In this document: positions 9,252 through 19,045 of the stretch, in pieces
Layout of the letters: the number at the start of each line of letters is the position of its first letter
Position numbering within the stretch: the first letter of the stretch is position 1
Source: Paenibacillus sp. JCM 10914
GTDB taxonomy: Bacteria; Bacillota; Bacilli; Paenibacillales; Paenibacillaceae
Direction of reading: 5' to 3'
Length of the DNA stretch: 64,000 bases
NCBI RefSeq assembly: GCF_001315105.1
Contig: NZ_BAZR01000007.1
Coordinates: 124,001 to 188,000 of the forward strand
Translations under genes and position numbers: made by a program
The notes under the pieces: model-generated
What the model was told of the DNA's origin: nothing
The model's database searches: none
What the model saw: only the letters and a program-made list of their open reading frames with translations

Positions 9252-10994
9252 TCAACAGGGCAGTATGATTTCAATTTTCGTGCCTTGCCGCACTTTGGAT
9301 TGTACATGGATCTCACCACCGTGTGCTTCCACGATGGTCTTGGCAATGCTCATCCCAAGCCCCGAGCCAACGGTCGATTCTTCCGTATTTGTCCCCCGAT
9401 AGTAACGAGTGAACAGATGATGCAGCGTATCTTCATCCATTCCTTGGCCGTTATCGATGACCCGTATGCAGGCTTTGCCGTTCATCCTGCCGATGGAGAC
9501 AGTGACCGTCACACCCGGCGGATTATGCTTCACGGCGTTGGATAGCAAGTTGTCCATCAACCGCTGTATCCAGGTTCCATCGGCTTGTATTAACAGAGGA
9601 CGCTCTTCCCCGATGTAGTGAAACTGGTACTCCGACATGGTAGCATCATTGACGTATTTCAACACGGAATCGCGCACCAACTCAACTAAGTCCATCTCCC
9701 GAAGCTCCATAATTGCATCTCCCTGTTTGAGCTGATGGATCATGGAAAAGTCGGAGATCAGCTCCAGCATATAATCCCCTTTCTCGCGAATCGTCGATCC
9801 CATAATCCGCATTTCCTCGCGGCTCCATTGTTCCGGCAAACTCTCCAGCATATACCCATAACCTTGAATGGTCGCCAGCGGCGTGCGCAGATCGTGGGAA
9901 ATTCCAGACATCCACTCCCCTTGATCCTTTTCCAGTCGCTTACGTTCTTTCTCGGTTTGTGCCAATTGATGAGTCATCTGATAGAAGGATTCAATCACTT
10001 CCTTAAAAAGCTTGTAACGAATTCTCATTGTGCCGTTGCGACGGAATATTTTGCGCTTATCCTTGGCCGTCAGTACCTGGTCGTACTGTCCCAGGCCCAT
10101 TCGTTCGAACCAGCCTGCGAACAGAATCAGCGGCTGGCCGTAGCGGTAGCCATGCCAAATGGATACGGGCACTGCCAAAAGCAGAATAAGACCTGAAAAC
10201 CAGATAAGTCCACGCGTTGCCGTATCCATACCGGGATGCTTCAGTGGCCCACCCTCTGCAATGGGTGTATATAGGATCCAGGTCATTCCACTCGACTTGT
10301 CCCGATGGGTGACGATATTCGTGTCATAGTTGCCGGGTGATTGCTGGATGGCCAGAATATCCAGCGGCCGATACGCCTTCTGTAAGTATGCTTCATCACC
10401 GATTTCTTGTACGGTATGGCTCGAGGGGGTGATCACCTGCAGATAACTGCCGGTTTCGCGCAGACGCCGGTCCAGAAGGGGAACAGCTCCGCTCTGGACC
10501 ATACCCTGCTGCCCGTATGCGTCAAACCAAGCTACAAGTTGCTCCAACTCAGGACTTTGGTAGCCAAGCATGTACAGAAGCGGGTCATGAAAAGCAAAAT
10601 TGAGATGCGTGTGTACGGCATACGTCCCAAGTGCCCGTGTTTCTTGAATCTCGACCAGTTGAGCGATAGAGTAGGAGGTCGGCAGTGCATGCTTCGGAGT
10701 TGTATTGACGGCGTTGATCACCTCTCCTTCAGGACTCACAACCTGCAACCACATTTCTTTGTCCTCGATGAGCTTGGTCCACTCGGGCGAAATTTGGATC
10801 GTCCCGTCCTTGGAATACGCTTCCTGGGCGATCAGTTGCAGGGCGCCAACCGGAAAGTTCCGGCGTATCTCATGACTCGTCATGCTCTGGAAATAAATGA
10901 TGCAGGCAACCAAAGTGATGGCCACAATTAGCAAGGCATAGAAGATCAATTGGTACGTGAAGTGGAAGGACATGCGCTGTTGGATCTTCATCAC
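9252..10994 (-). CDS. Membrane sensor histidine kinase
   Basis: 580-residue kinase: TM1 (about residues 12-32), a large extracytoplasmic region of about 220 residues, TM2 (about 262-282, LIWFSGLILLLAVPVSIW), a membrane-proximal linker, then HisKA with GISHDLRTPLATIQGYG (His367), N-box DNLLSNAVKHN and G-box VGSGLGMSIAKTI. The gene overlaps its response regulator by four bases (ATGA), so this is a cognate operon. The sensed signal is not apparent. The repeated operator-like element at 11757-11832 lies in the promoter region of the pair. Confidence 0.92.
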   Translation of the reverse strand: MMKIQQRMSFHFTYQLIFYALLIVAITLVACIIYFQSMTSHEIRRNFPVGALQLIAQEAYSKDGTIQISPEWTKLIEDKEMWLQVVSPEGEVINAVNTTPKHALPTSYSIAQLVEIQETRALGTYAVHTHLNFAFHDPLLYMLGYQSPELEQLVAWFDAYGQQGMVQSGAVPLLDRRLRETGSYLQVITPSSHTVQEIGDEAYLQKAYRPLDILAIQQSPGNYDTNIVTHRDKSSGMTWILYTPIAEGGPLKHPGMDTATRGLIWFSGLILLLAVPVSIWHGYRYGQPLILFAGWFERMGLGQYDQVLTAKDKRKIFRRNGTMRIRYKLFKEVIESFYQMTHQLAQTEKERKRLEKDQGEWMSGISHDLRTPLATIQGYGYMLESLPEQWSREEMRIMGSTIREKGDYMLELISDFSMIHQLKQGDAIMELREMDLVELVRDSVLKYVNDATMSEYQFHYIGEERPLLIQADGTWIQRLMDNLLSNAVKHNPPGVTVTVSIGRMNGKACIRVIDNGQGMDEDTLHHLFTRYYRGTNTEESTVGSGLGMSIAKTIVEAHGGEIHVQSKVRQGTKIEIILPC

Positions 10995-11722
10995 GCTTGT
11001 GACTCCTTCACCAGCTTATAGCCGAGTCCGCGTACAGTAATCAGCAGCTTCGGATTGCCCGGATCGACCTCAATTCGCTCCCGAATTCGCCGGATATGCA
11101 CTAATACAGTTGAGTCATCGCCTTGACCGTTGATTCCCCAAACCTTGTCATAGAGCTGCGTTTTGGAAAATACGATCCCAGGATGCTTGCAGAAGTGCAG
11201 CAGCAACTGGAAGACCTGAGCGGGGCAAGAAACGGGTTGTCCGGCTACAATCAGCGCGCCCTCCGCCTCGTTGACAGTAAAGCGGCCATACCGATAAACC
11301 CCGGGATCTGGCCGCTTGGCAGGAGTGGGCATTGAAACATCTGATTCCAACCGGCGTATGCGCGCCTGAATTCTTGCCGTCACTTCCAGAGGATTGAACG
11401 GCTTCGTGATGTAATCGTCTCCACCCATAGCGAAACCTCGGAGGACATCGAGATCGGTAGCCTTGGCCGTTAAAAACAAAATATGCGGATTCCCATATTC
11501 GCGGAACTTGGAACAGAGGTCCAGTCCGCTGCCGTCAGGAAGCGTAATGTCGAGCAGGACAATATCGGGGACCACGCGCGCCGCTAAATCAAGGGCTTCT
11601 GCGTAGTTGGAAGCCGCGTACAATTGATGAAACCCCTCCCTGCGAAGCACCATTTGCAGCATTGTGACAATGGAAGGTTCGTCGTCGACGATTGCGATTT
11701 TAATATCTGATAGTTTTGTCAT
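10991..11722 (-). CDS. OmpR-family response regulator
   Basis: 243 residues. The receiver domain has DDE (13-15), phospho-acceptor Asp58 in IVLLDITLPDGSG, Thr in FLTAKAT and Lys in ITKPFNP. The winged helix includes the DSTVLVHIRRIRERIE recognition segment. The ATG at 11722 is preferred over the GTG at 11731 because AAAGGGTG lies about 8 bases upstream of it. It is the first gene of a two-gene operon with the kinase. Given its divergent promoter with an inverted repeat that recurs before the CPBP gene, this regulator is the best candidate to bind those sites (inference). Confidence 0.92.
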   Translation of the reverse strand: MTKLSDIKIAIVDDEPSIVTMLQMVLRREGFHQLYAASNYAEALDLAARVVPDIVLLDITLPDGSGLDLCSKFREYGNPHILFLTAKATDLDVLRGFAMGGDDYITKPFNPLEVTARIQARIRRLESDVSMPTPAKRPDPGVYRYGRFTVNEAEGALIVAGQPVSCPAQVFQLLLHFCKHPGIVFSKTQLYDKVWGINGQGDDSTVLVHIRRIRERIEVDPGNPKLLITVRGLGYKLVKESQA

Positions 11723-11756
11723 CGTATTCACCCTTTTTCATAGTAGCATGCTCATA

Positions 11757-11832
11757 TTAACAGAACCTAAACGGTCGCTTAACGGATGTTCATCATATCG
11801 TTTAGGCTCCGTTCAAGTCGTGCTGATAGGAT
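11757..11832. promoter_or_regulatory. Copy 1 of a repeated inverted-repeat promoter element
   Basis: Left arm AACAGAACCTAAACG (11759-11773), 25-base gap, right arm CGTTTAGGCTCCGTT (11799-11813), then CTGATAGGAT (11823-11832). The arms are inverted repeats with 13 of 15 matches. TAGGAT could be a -10 for the plus-strand gene at 11930; no good -35 is present, as expected for activator-dependent promoters. A second copy is at 33090-33172. Confidence 0.7.
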
Positions 11833-11929
11833 TGAAAGTGAGAATCCTGCTTAGAAGGAGTCTGATGCTGCTTGAGATTTGGACGAACGAAAGTATAGGT
11901 CAAAAAATATGTATCTAGGAGGAAAACAC

Positions 11930-12241
11930 TTGATCGTTACAACAACAGCAATTGTTGAAGACTCCCCGGTCAGACAGTATATCGGAGTCGCCACCGGCGA
12001 GGTCATCATGGCCGCTAATGTCGGAAGAGACCTTCTTGCTTCATTTAGGGATCTGGTAGGGGGGCGTTCGAAGGCCTATGAAACCAAGTTAAGAGAAGCA
12101 AGAGACGCAGCCTTCGCAGAAATGACGCAGCAAGCTTCCGAGATGGGAGCCAATGCCGTTATCGGCGTAAATATCAATTATGAAGTCATCCGTCAAGGTA
12201 TGTTGATGGTTGCTGTCAGTGGAACGGCAGTCATCATCTAA
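11930..12241 (+). CDS. YbjQ/UPF0145 family protein
   Basis: 103-residue protein of the YbjQ (DUF74) family, small pentameric proteins sometimes described as heavy-metal-binding; role unproven. Family features: GVATGEVIMAANVGRDL, the long KAYETKLREARDAAFAEM helix and the GANAVIGVNINYEV strand. The TTG start is chosen because AGGAGG lies 7 bases upstream and gives the canonical family length. It lies divergently from the two-component operon and downstream of the inverted-repeat element at 11757-11832, so it is a candidate target of that system. Confidence 0.85.
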   Translation: MIVTTTAIVEDSPVRQYIGVATGEVIMAANVGRDLLASFRDLVGGRSKAYETKLREARDAAFAEMTQQASEMGANAVIGVNINYEVIRQGMLMVAVSGTAVII

Positions 12242-12337
12242 GCAAACGCCAGACGCCAATGCGATTCAGATCGAAGCAGGATTCTCTAGCATCGTTATTG
12301 CATTGCACACTTTATCATTTCACGAGAAGGAGCTTAT

Positions 12338-14676
12338 ATGCAGATGAAAAAAATTAGCGCTTCAATTCTTGCCTTATGCTTGCTTACGTCGGTATTCTCT
12401 TCCGTTCTTGCTGCTGAGAAACCCTTGTCCGTATGGCAAAACGGCGAACAAATCCAGTTCAGGCAAACGGAACCCATTATAGAAAAAGGGGTGATGCTCG
12501 TACCGGTGCGGCCGCTTCTACAGAAGCTGGGCGTCGAAATAAAATGGGATCAAGCGGCCGGCACCGTCAGCGGTGCCAAAGAAGGTCCTCTTTGACTCTG
12601 CAGATTGGCAGCACGAAGGCAACGGCAAACGGAAAAGCCGTCAAGCTGGATGCAGCGCCAAAGCAAATCCGGAATGTCACGTATGTGCCGCTACGTTTTG
12701 TTGCTGAAACTGCCGGCTATAAAGTTGTCTGGAACCAGTCGCTGCGCCAGGTTACCCTTAGCTCTAAGCAGCCTGATGAAGCTGCGGTACCTAGACTGCA
12801 AGACGACTTTTATGAAGCAGTCAATGCAGAGTGGAAGGCATCGACTGACATACCCGCAGATAAAGTTATCATAGGCGGTTTAAGTGACCTTGGTGATAAA
12901 GTAAGCACGCTGTTGTCAAAGGATATGGCACAAATGGCGGTCGAAGGACGCGATAAAGCAGATGATGAGCTCGGCAATATGATTAAGTTTTATAAACTAG
13001 CTGCTGATCGGGAAAAACTAAATAGCCAGGGATATGAAGCCATTAAAGCCGATATCGAAAAAATTAAATCGATAAACAGCTTGGCGGATTTCGCAAAAAA
13101 TCAAAAGGATCTCTATGTTCGTGGTCTCGCTCTGCCATTTACACTCGATATCTTGTCTGATATGAAGAATGCAACAAAAACGATACTGTACATCAATTCC
13201 CCAAAACCAAAACTTGATAAGAGCATGTATGCACCTGATAATCCTCAAGGTCAAGCATTGTTAGCGGTATATAAAAACATGCTGGCGGATGTACTGGTGA
13301 GTGTTGGGGAAGCCAAAGAAGAAGCAGACCGAATTGCCAGTGAAGCGGTTGCGTTCGAAACAGAATTCGCGCAGTTTACCATGACTGGAGAAGATCAAGC
13401 TAATATTGAATCTTTCTATAATCCCAAAACAATGGAAGAGTTAAATGCCTATAGCAACCATGTAGACCTTGAAAAATTCTTAGTGGATGTTACAGGTAAA
13501 AAGACCGAAAAGGTATCTTTGATGAAATTAGATTACTTTGAAAATCTCGATCAGTTCGTCAATGAAAACAATTGGGAGAAGATGAAGAGCTGGACCTACG
13601 CAACCTTTGTATTAAACTCCGCCTCACTACTGTCTGATGACTTTGTAGCCACATCAACGCAATTGAGCAGAGGTGCGTCTGGCCAAGAACAAACGATCGT
13701 GACGGAGGATACGATTTACAATATTGTGAATGCTGTTTTCAGCGATGTTGCTGGACAATATTATGGCAAGACCTACCTTGGGGAAGAAGCCAAGCAGGAT
13801 ATTACCAGAATGGCGGACAACATGATTGCAGTTTACAGAGATAAGTTTCACAAAAATGATTGGATGTCAGCGGAAACCAAGAAAGAAGCGATAAAAAAAC
13901 TGGATAACTTGAAAGTACACATCGGTTATCCGGACAAGCTCGATGCGGTATATTCTTCGTTCAAAATCGATGCCAACAAGACATTGTATGAGAACAATCA
14001 GGCGATCCAAGCAATCGTCGCGAAAAACAAATTTGCGAAAATCGATCAACCGATTGACCGCAACGAGTGGAGAATAGCAGCAAACACTGCGAATATGATC
14101 TCTGAAGCGCTGACTAACACGATTACATTCCCTGCCGCTGCGCTTCAGGCGCCATTTTATGATCAAAATCAAAGCGCAAGCCAGAATTATGGTGCCATTG
14201 GTACGGTAATTGGGCATGAAATCTCTCACACATTTGACTCAAACGGTGCCAAGTATGATGAGATTGGAAATCGGGCCAACTGGTGGACAGAAGAAGACTA
14301 TAAGAAATTCGAAGCCACAGCTCAGGCCGTTGTTGACCAATACAACCAGTTGGAGTACCTGGGCCAAAACATCAATGGACAACGGACCTTACCAGAAAAT
14401 ATTGCAGACATTGCCGGGCTGCAGGTGGCTCTTGAAGCGGTAAAACAATTGCCGGATGCCGATCTGGAACAGTTCTACATCTCATGGGCAACCGTGTGGA
14501 GACAGAAGGCTCTCCCTGAAATTGAACAATTCCTACTAGCGATTGATCCTAATCCGCCTGTCAAATTCAGGGTAAATGTCGTGGTTGCCAATACCGATGA
14601 TTTCTACACGACATTTCATGTCAAGAAAGACGATCAGATGTACAAAGCTCCTCAGGACAGAATTAAGATTTGGTAA
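12338..14676 (+). pseudogene. M13-family metallopeptidase with N-terminal copper-amine-oxidase-like stalk domain, frameshifted
   Basis: Frame 1 (12338 to about 12583) encodes a signal peptide and the first half of a copper-amine-oxidase N-domain repeat (VMLVPVRPLLQKLG). Frame 2 (about 12583-14676) continues with NVTYVPLRFVAETAGY and then an M13 neprilysin/PepO-like peptidase. One added base near 12583 restores a 779-residue exported protein. Zinc site: HEISH in VIGHEISHTFD, plus the ENIADIAG motif carrying the third ligand; the C-terminus KIW resembles the family's terminal Trp. The stalk domain suggests cell-surface attachment. The peptidase part has no further damage, so a sequence error is likely. 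Confidence 0.82.
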
Positions 14677-14695
14677 ACCATGGTATGAATACAGG

Positions 14696-14725
14696 GCTGC
14701 GAGGCTAATAAACTCGCAGCTTTGT
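14696..14725 (+). terminator. Terminator after the M13 peptidase gene
   Basis: Stem GCTGCGAG / CTCGCAGC with a 9-base loop and a short T-rich tail (TTTGTTG). Confidence 0.7.
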
Positions 14726-14810
14726 TGCGTAGTAATCCTGTTAGGGCATTCTGACTTGCGATGTAGACTGTCGCGGAGGACAGGAAATATCGGGTTTTAA
14801 CCGGCACTGC

Positions 14811-15773
14811 TTATGGGCAGTATAAACTTAATCGTGCTTGTAAACCTGCGAGGACTTCTTCCGGCATTTCCTTGACCTTAACATCCCGGCCTAGGAACAA
14901 TAGCCAATTGGTTATCTCGGCTAATTCTTCTGGATGGTGAACATCCAAGAAAGTCTTCAGAACGGCTGTGGTTTGGTATGGATTCGTGTAGGCAATCGAA
15001 ACTTTCAAAGGATGGTACTTTTTGAACTGGGCAATCGCCTTTGGTCCAAGTTCAATGATCAAGTTGAATGCATCTTCCTGCTTGCTTAATGTTTCTAAAA
15101 TCTTTTTCTTGCTTACTCTTTTTTTAGTTAGGTATGGTTCTACATGGGTAAGATTGTCGACAGGTACAATCAGCCGCTTTTCTTCCACCAAGTCATAACC
15201 TTCGATTAGCCATAAGCTTCTTTCATGATGAAGGTGGAGGAGATAGATTGGATAAGACTTTAATTCTCGCTCTTTGTTAACCGTAATCCATAAATAGTTC
15301 TCTAATAGAAGAATTTGGATGAGTTTCTCTAACGTCGGATGGGGAAGATCAGACAGATCCAGCAGGTCGGGATTATGGGGATTAGTCCCTTCAAACAGCA
15401 GCAATTGATTCAAAAGAACAAGATCATCCTGCTGGTTCTCCGAGATAAGGCCCAGTAGCTTTTCAGCTAGTGAGTGACGACTCTTTAGATAAGGGAGCTG
15501 TTGATTTCTCGTGGCCATAAAGGCAATGAACAGGGCTTTAATTTCATTATCCGTAAAGCGGACGGTGGGAAGAACAGAATTGTTCATGACAGAATAACCC
15601 CCGTCTCTACCAACTTCAGCGACCAGCGGCATCCCCATGGCTTCAATTTCCCGGATATCCCGAATAGCTGTCGAACGGGAGATGTTAAATTCCCGCATGA
15701 TTTCAGAAATGGTAAAGCGGGCGCGGTTATTGATATACCGCATGATGATATTGATCCGTTCAACTTTTTTCAT
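14811..15773 (-). CDS. YafY-type HTH/WYL-domain transcriptional regulator
   Basis: 320 residues: N-terminal HTH_11 domain (FTISEIMREFNISRSTAIRDIREIEAMG) followed by the GGYSV turn typical of YafY-like regulators and a WYL ligand-sensing domain in the second half (RSLWLIEGYDLVEEKRLIVPVDNLTHV). The ATG at 15773 is chosen over 15806 because a GAAGGGG site precedes it. It is divergent from the GyrI-like effector-binding protein at 15882, a very common pairing, so it probably controls that gene through the 108-base shared promoter. Confidence 0.87.
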   Translation of the reverse strand: MKKVERINIIMRYINNRARFTISEIMREFNISRSTAIRDIREIEAMGMPLVAEVGRDGGYSVMNNSVLPTVRFTDNEIKALFIAFMATRNQQLPYLKSRHSLAEKLLGLISENQQDDLVLLNQLLLFEGTNPHNPDLLDLSDLPHPTLEKLIQILLLENYLWITVNKERELKSYPIYLLHLHHERSLWLIEGYDLVEEKRLIVPVDNLTHVEPYLTKKRVSKKKILETLSKQEDAFNLIIELGPKAIAQFKKYHPLKVSIAYTNPYQTTAVLKTFLDVHHPEELAEITNWLLFLGRDVKVKEMPEEVLAGLQARLSLYCP

Positions 15774-15881
15774 AGCGTCCCCTTCAACAGTATCATATTT
15801 TGACATGGTTTAAGGATATTATAAACCTATCAAGTGAAAAGACAAATCCCTGAATATTATAAAAAGGATGGTGTTTACGTT

Positions 15882-16361
15882 ATGGGAAATTATACTTTTG
15901 AGAAAAAAGACAGCTTTATCGTAGTTGGCATTGGAACCGAGCTTCAGAGCGATTATACAGATTATGCTGGCATTAACAAAGAAAAAGCGGATTTTTGGGA
16001 GGCTGTGAAACAAGACGGAAGACTTGACTCTTTGAAGGCCGTAGCTACAAACGACTACATTTTTGCCGTAAACGAAGCCGTGAATCATAAGATGATGCAC
16101 TATGCCGGCGTCATGACAGAGGCATCCGTGCCGGATGCAACCCGAGTGATCCAATTCCCTAAGGGGGAGTACCTCGTCGTAAAGGGGGAAGGGAAGACGG
16201 CCGATGAGCTGAGTAATAAGCTTACTGGCGTAGCCTTTGGTCAAGTCCTGCCGGAAACAAAGGATTATGCCTATGTTGGAGGGCCGAATACAACGGTGGA
16301 GATGGGTCAGCAGAACGGTTCGGTGTTCGGGGAATTGTGGATTCCTGTCGTGAGAAAATAA
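15882..16361 (+). CDS. GyrI-like / integron-cassette effector-binding domain protein
   Basis: 159 residues of the AraC effector-binding/Cass2 fold: FIVVGIGTELQSDY start, IFAVNEAVNHKMMHYAGV centre, the VIQFPKGEYLVVKGEG strand pair and a C-terminal FGELWIPV. Such stand-alone domains bind small hydrophobic cations or drugs. The start is at the ATG with AAGGATGGTG upstream. It is divergent from the WYL regulator at 15773, which probably controls it. Confidence 0.8.
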   Translation: MGNYTFEKKDSFIVVGIGTELQSDYTDYAGINKEKADFWEAVKQDGRLDSLKAVATNDYIFAVNEAVNHKMMHYAGVMTEASVPDATRVIQFPKGEYLVVKGEGKTADELSNKLTGVAFGQVLPETKDYAYVGGPNTTVEMGQQNGSVFGELWIPVVRK

Positions 16362-16455
16362 GAGGGAAGCAAAAGCTCTCGATGCGGGTCTTGTTCGATG
16401 TAGGCCCCAATAAGCAAAGAAGGAATACTCGCAAAAACTTTTAGGAGGAATGCAG

Positions 16456-16920
16456 ATGTCCTATCTCGTTGATTTTAAAAATGTATCTACGGTGGGTTTA
16501 GAGTCTTCTCCGGTAGCAGAAGCGCTGGCTGGTCTGCGAGCAAATGAAGCCCGTTATTTCATGAACAAATATCAGCATGAATTTACGGTTATACCCGCTA
16601 GCGAGAGCCAGGAAGCCCTTGATTATGTGAACCGGATTTTGACGGAAGAACGTAATATTGAATTTGCGGCCACGCCTTTGGAAACGTCGCGTTTTCAAGT
16701 GGAAAATATTCAATTTACCTACGTCTTTTACGAGGATGGACTGAGCCTTAATGTCATGTATACGGTAGATGACCCGAAGAAACGAGCCGTTGGTTTTAAG
16801 CTTTCAGAAGGGATGGAAGTTCCCGGCGAGTTGGAAGGGAAGTTCAAGTTTGCCCGGCAGAAGTCTAAACTAGCCGGAACCATACGAGGCTCGTTCTTTG
16901 TCATCAAAGGAGAATACTGA
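16456..16920 (+). CDS. Uncharacterised 154-residue protein
   Basis: No family recognised. Soluble, no signal peptide or membrane segment; an alternating beta/helical pattern with VENIQFTYVFYEDGLSLNVMYTVDD in two adjoining stretches and a basic C-terminal part. A perfect GGAGG site lies 7 bases before the ATG at 16456 (the ATG at 16450 is too close). Probably co-transcribed with the effector-binding gene 95 bases upstream; a terminator follows at 16950. Confidence 0.7.
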   Translation: MSYLVDFKNVSTVGLESSPVAEALAGLRANEARYFMNKYQHEFTVIPASESQEALDYVNRILTEERNIEFAATPLETSRFQVENIQFTYVFYEDGLSLNVMYTVDDPKKRAVGFKLSEGMEVPGELEGKFKFARQKSKLAGTIRGSFFVIKGEY

Positions 16921-16949
16921 AATATCGGAATATTAAAGAGTAAACCATT

Positions 16950-16980
16950 AAAGAACCTGATCATGACATCAGGTTCTTTT
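16950..16980 (+). terminator. Rho-independent terminator
   Basis: Perfect 12-bp stem AAAGAACCTGAT / ATCAGGTTCTTT with loop CATGAC and T tail. Confidence 0.88.
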
Positions 16981-17097
16981 CTATTGTTTTTGCGTCACAA
17001 CACTAAAAGAAGCCTAGCATGCCTTGCTCCATCAACTGACACCGCCGATCCGATTAATGAGTCGCAAGGTGCTATTTATCGGGTACATCAAAATATT

Positions 17098-17933
17098 TTA
17101 ATTCCCCGTCATTGGCGACAAGAACTCGAGCACAGCTCGGAGAAATTCGGATGGAAGCTCCACATTGGTAGATGAACGGAGGGTAAGATCAGCAATTCCG
17201 CGCCGGATATGGTCTTGGAAAGCAATTCACCGTGTTCGGGAAGCGTTACGGTATCATGCTGCCCTGCGATAACCAAAGTCGGGCTGTTAATTAATGAGAC
17301 TGTCCGTCGCATGTCCATATCGCGAATAGCAGCCCAGCTTCCTGCGATCCCCTGCGGACGTGTAGCAAGCACCATGTCGCGGAACGAAGCGACGAGTGAA
17401 TTCTCAGACGTCAGCATGTGCGAAGGGAACCAGTTATGCATAAACATATCAGCAATTTCAGGAAGTTTCCCCGGCTCCAGCACAGAGTTGATCAACCCTT
17501 CCCATTGTTCGGCCGGGCCCAGATAAGAGGAGGTATTGCTCAGAATGAGTCGGTCGATCCGTTCCGGAGCGTGTATGCCCAGCCACTGCGCAACGACGCC
17601 GCCAAGCGACAGCCCGAGGACGTGTACACGGTCGAATTGAAGTGCATCGAGCAGTTCCAGGACATCCCGGCCCAATCGGTCGAATGAATACGGTACGTTG
17701 GGCGTATCCGAGTGACCGTGACCCCGGTAGTCGTAGCGAAGAATGCGAAAGTGCTCCGACAACTCGGATATTTGCCCATTCCACATATTCATCGAGGTCG
17801 CGATGGAGTTCGCAAGCACGAGTACCGGATGGTCAGCCGATCCATCGAGCCGATAAGCTATTCGGACGCCATCTCCGGTCCTAAAATAGCACAACCCTTT
17901 AGCCTTTATCAAATCGGTACCTTTCACTGTCAT
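17098..17933 (-). pseudogene. Alpha/beta hydrolase, 3-oxoadipate enol-lactonase-like, C-terminus frameshifted
   Basis: The nucleophile Ser is in GLSLGG, Asp in AGQHDTVT and His in SVHLPM. The sequence through RYDYRGHGHSDTP and ERIDRLILSNT resembles PcaD enol-lactonases, although no aromatic-degradation genes lie nearby. As given the frame ends at 17109 with an unfamiliar tail (WSFHPNFSELCSSSCRQ). One added base near 17163 gives PMVELPSEFLRAVLEFLSPM, the usual family ending, with the stop at 17098 and 278 residues. The triad is complete, so function may be intact if this is a sequence error. Upstream GGAGA serves the ATG at 17933. Confidence 0.8.
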
Positions 17934-18080
17934 TGTTCTCCGTCTCCCTTATTGGTTTATAGTGACATTTTAAGGAAGCCGCTTTAAAATCTAAATATGA
18001 AAATGACGGAGTTTAGGGTCTAAGAACTTATTTTTATCATTGTTTGCGATTCAAACTTTAAAAAATGAGGTGCTCTGTCT

Positions 18081-18560
18081 ATGGACCATATCGATCGAAA
18101 AATCATGTCCATTCTGCATGAAAATGCCAGAATTACGGTTTCTGAAATGAGTCGCATGATTGCGATGTCGCAACCAGCTGTAACTGAACGGCTTCGGAAA
18201 TTGGAAGAACGGGAGGTCATAACGGGTTATCGTGCCAAGATATCACCGTCCAAACTGGGCATGTATACAACCGCGTTTATATTATTTAAGTCTAATAACT
18301 GCAAGGAATTCGAAACTTTCAGCGAAGCTTCTCTTGAAATCGTCGATCTCTACAGAACCAGCGGGGAATATAATTATTTATTGAAGGTTGTAACCGAAAC
18401 AAGTGAGTCGCTGGAAACCTTCCTTGAAACTTGCAACGCATTTGGATTTTCAACGACCCTTGTCGTTCTTTCTACTCGCTTCGAGGATAAGTGTCTTGTA
18501 GTAAGCCAAGAGGCATCGAACGTCATTCATAGCATTGGCAAGGAGGAATACGGAAAATGA
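18081..18560 (+). CDS. Lrp/AsnC-family transcriptional regulator
   Basis: 159 residues: N-terminal HTH (HIDRKIMSILHENARITVSE, then MIAMSQPAVTERLRKLEE) and a RAM ligand-binding domain with the conserved GEYNYLLKV turn. A GAGGTG site precedes the ATG. It overlaps the next gene by ATGA, so the MEKHLA protein is translated with it. Confidence 0.9.
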   Translation: MDHIDRKIMSILHENARITVSEMSRMIAMSQPAVTERLRKLEEREVITGYRAKISPSKLGMYTTAFILFKSNNCKEFETFSEASLEIVDLYRTSGEYNYLLKVVTETSESLETFLETCNAFGFSTTLVVLSTRFEDKCLVVSQEASNVIHSIGKEEYGK

Positions 18561-19021
18561 ATAACGTCAGCCTGCATACATCTAATATGCACGCCAGTTT
18601 GATCCTGAACAGTTATCGGAGATGGACAGGGAAATCGCTGCTTGATGGTGCCGTTGAACCAGGTACAGAATCAGCCATACTATTCCATGCGCCAATCGTA
18701 GTGCTGACTCATGGAACAGAACCGGACCCGGTTTTGAATTATGGCAATCAGAGTGCGCTTGAATTGTGGGAAGTGAACAGGGAAGCTTTTATCCAAACGC
18801 CTTCAAGATTAACGGCAGAACCGATGGAGCGCGAGCAACGCGCCGCCTTCCTGAAGGCGGTCAGTGAGAATGGCTATGTTGATAATTATACAGGCGTTCG
18901 AATCTCCAGCACCGGCAGAAGATTCTATATATTACAGGCGACCGTCTGGAATCTTATAGATGATCACAACGTAGTTCATGGACAAGCTGCTGCTTTTCGT
19001 CAATATCGTTACATCGAATAG
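18557..19021 (+). CDS. MEKHLA domain protein
   Basis: 154 residues, PAS-like MEKHLA fold: the ILNSYRRWTGKSLL start, VLTHGTEPDPVLNYGNQSAL and ALELWEVN segments, and the GVRISSTGRRFYI strand. Known as a possible ligand-sensing domain in plant HD-ZIP III and bacterial proteins; the bacterial role is undefined. Coupled to the Lrp regulator by a 4-base overlap. The acetyltransferase gene starts 25 bases downstream, so all three may be one operon. Confidence 0.8.
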   Translation: MNNVSLHTSNMHASLILNSYRRWTGKSLLDGAVEPGTESAILFHAPIVVLTHGTEPDPVLNYGNQSALELWEVNREAFIQTPSRLTAEPMEREQRAAFLKAVSENGYVDNYTGVRISSTGRRFYILQATVWNLIDDHNVVHGQAAAFRQYRYIE

Positions 19022-19045
19022 AGAAACAAATGGAGGGATAATCCT

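Noticed and set aside
12433-12590. Upstream extension of the M13 peptidase frame as a true N-terminus
   Set aside because: Its Arg-rich sequence is the out-of-frame reading of the stalk domain; the signal peptide and domain are in the other frame.
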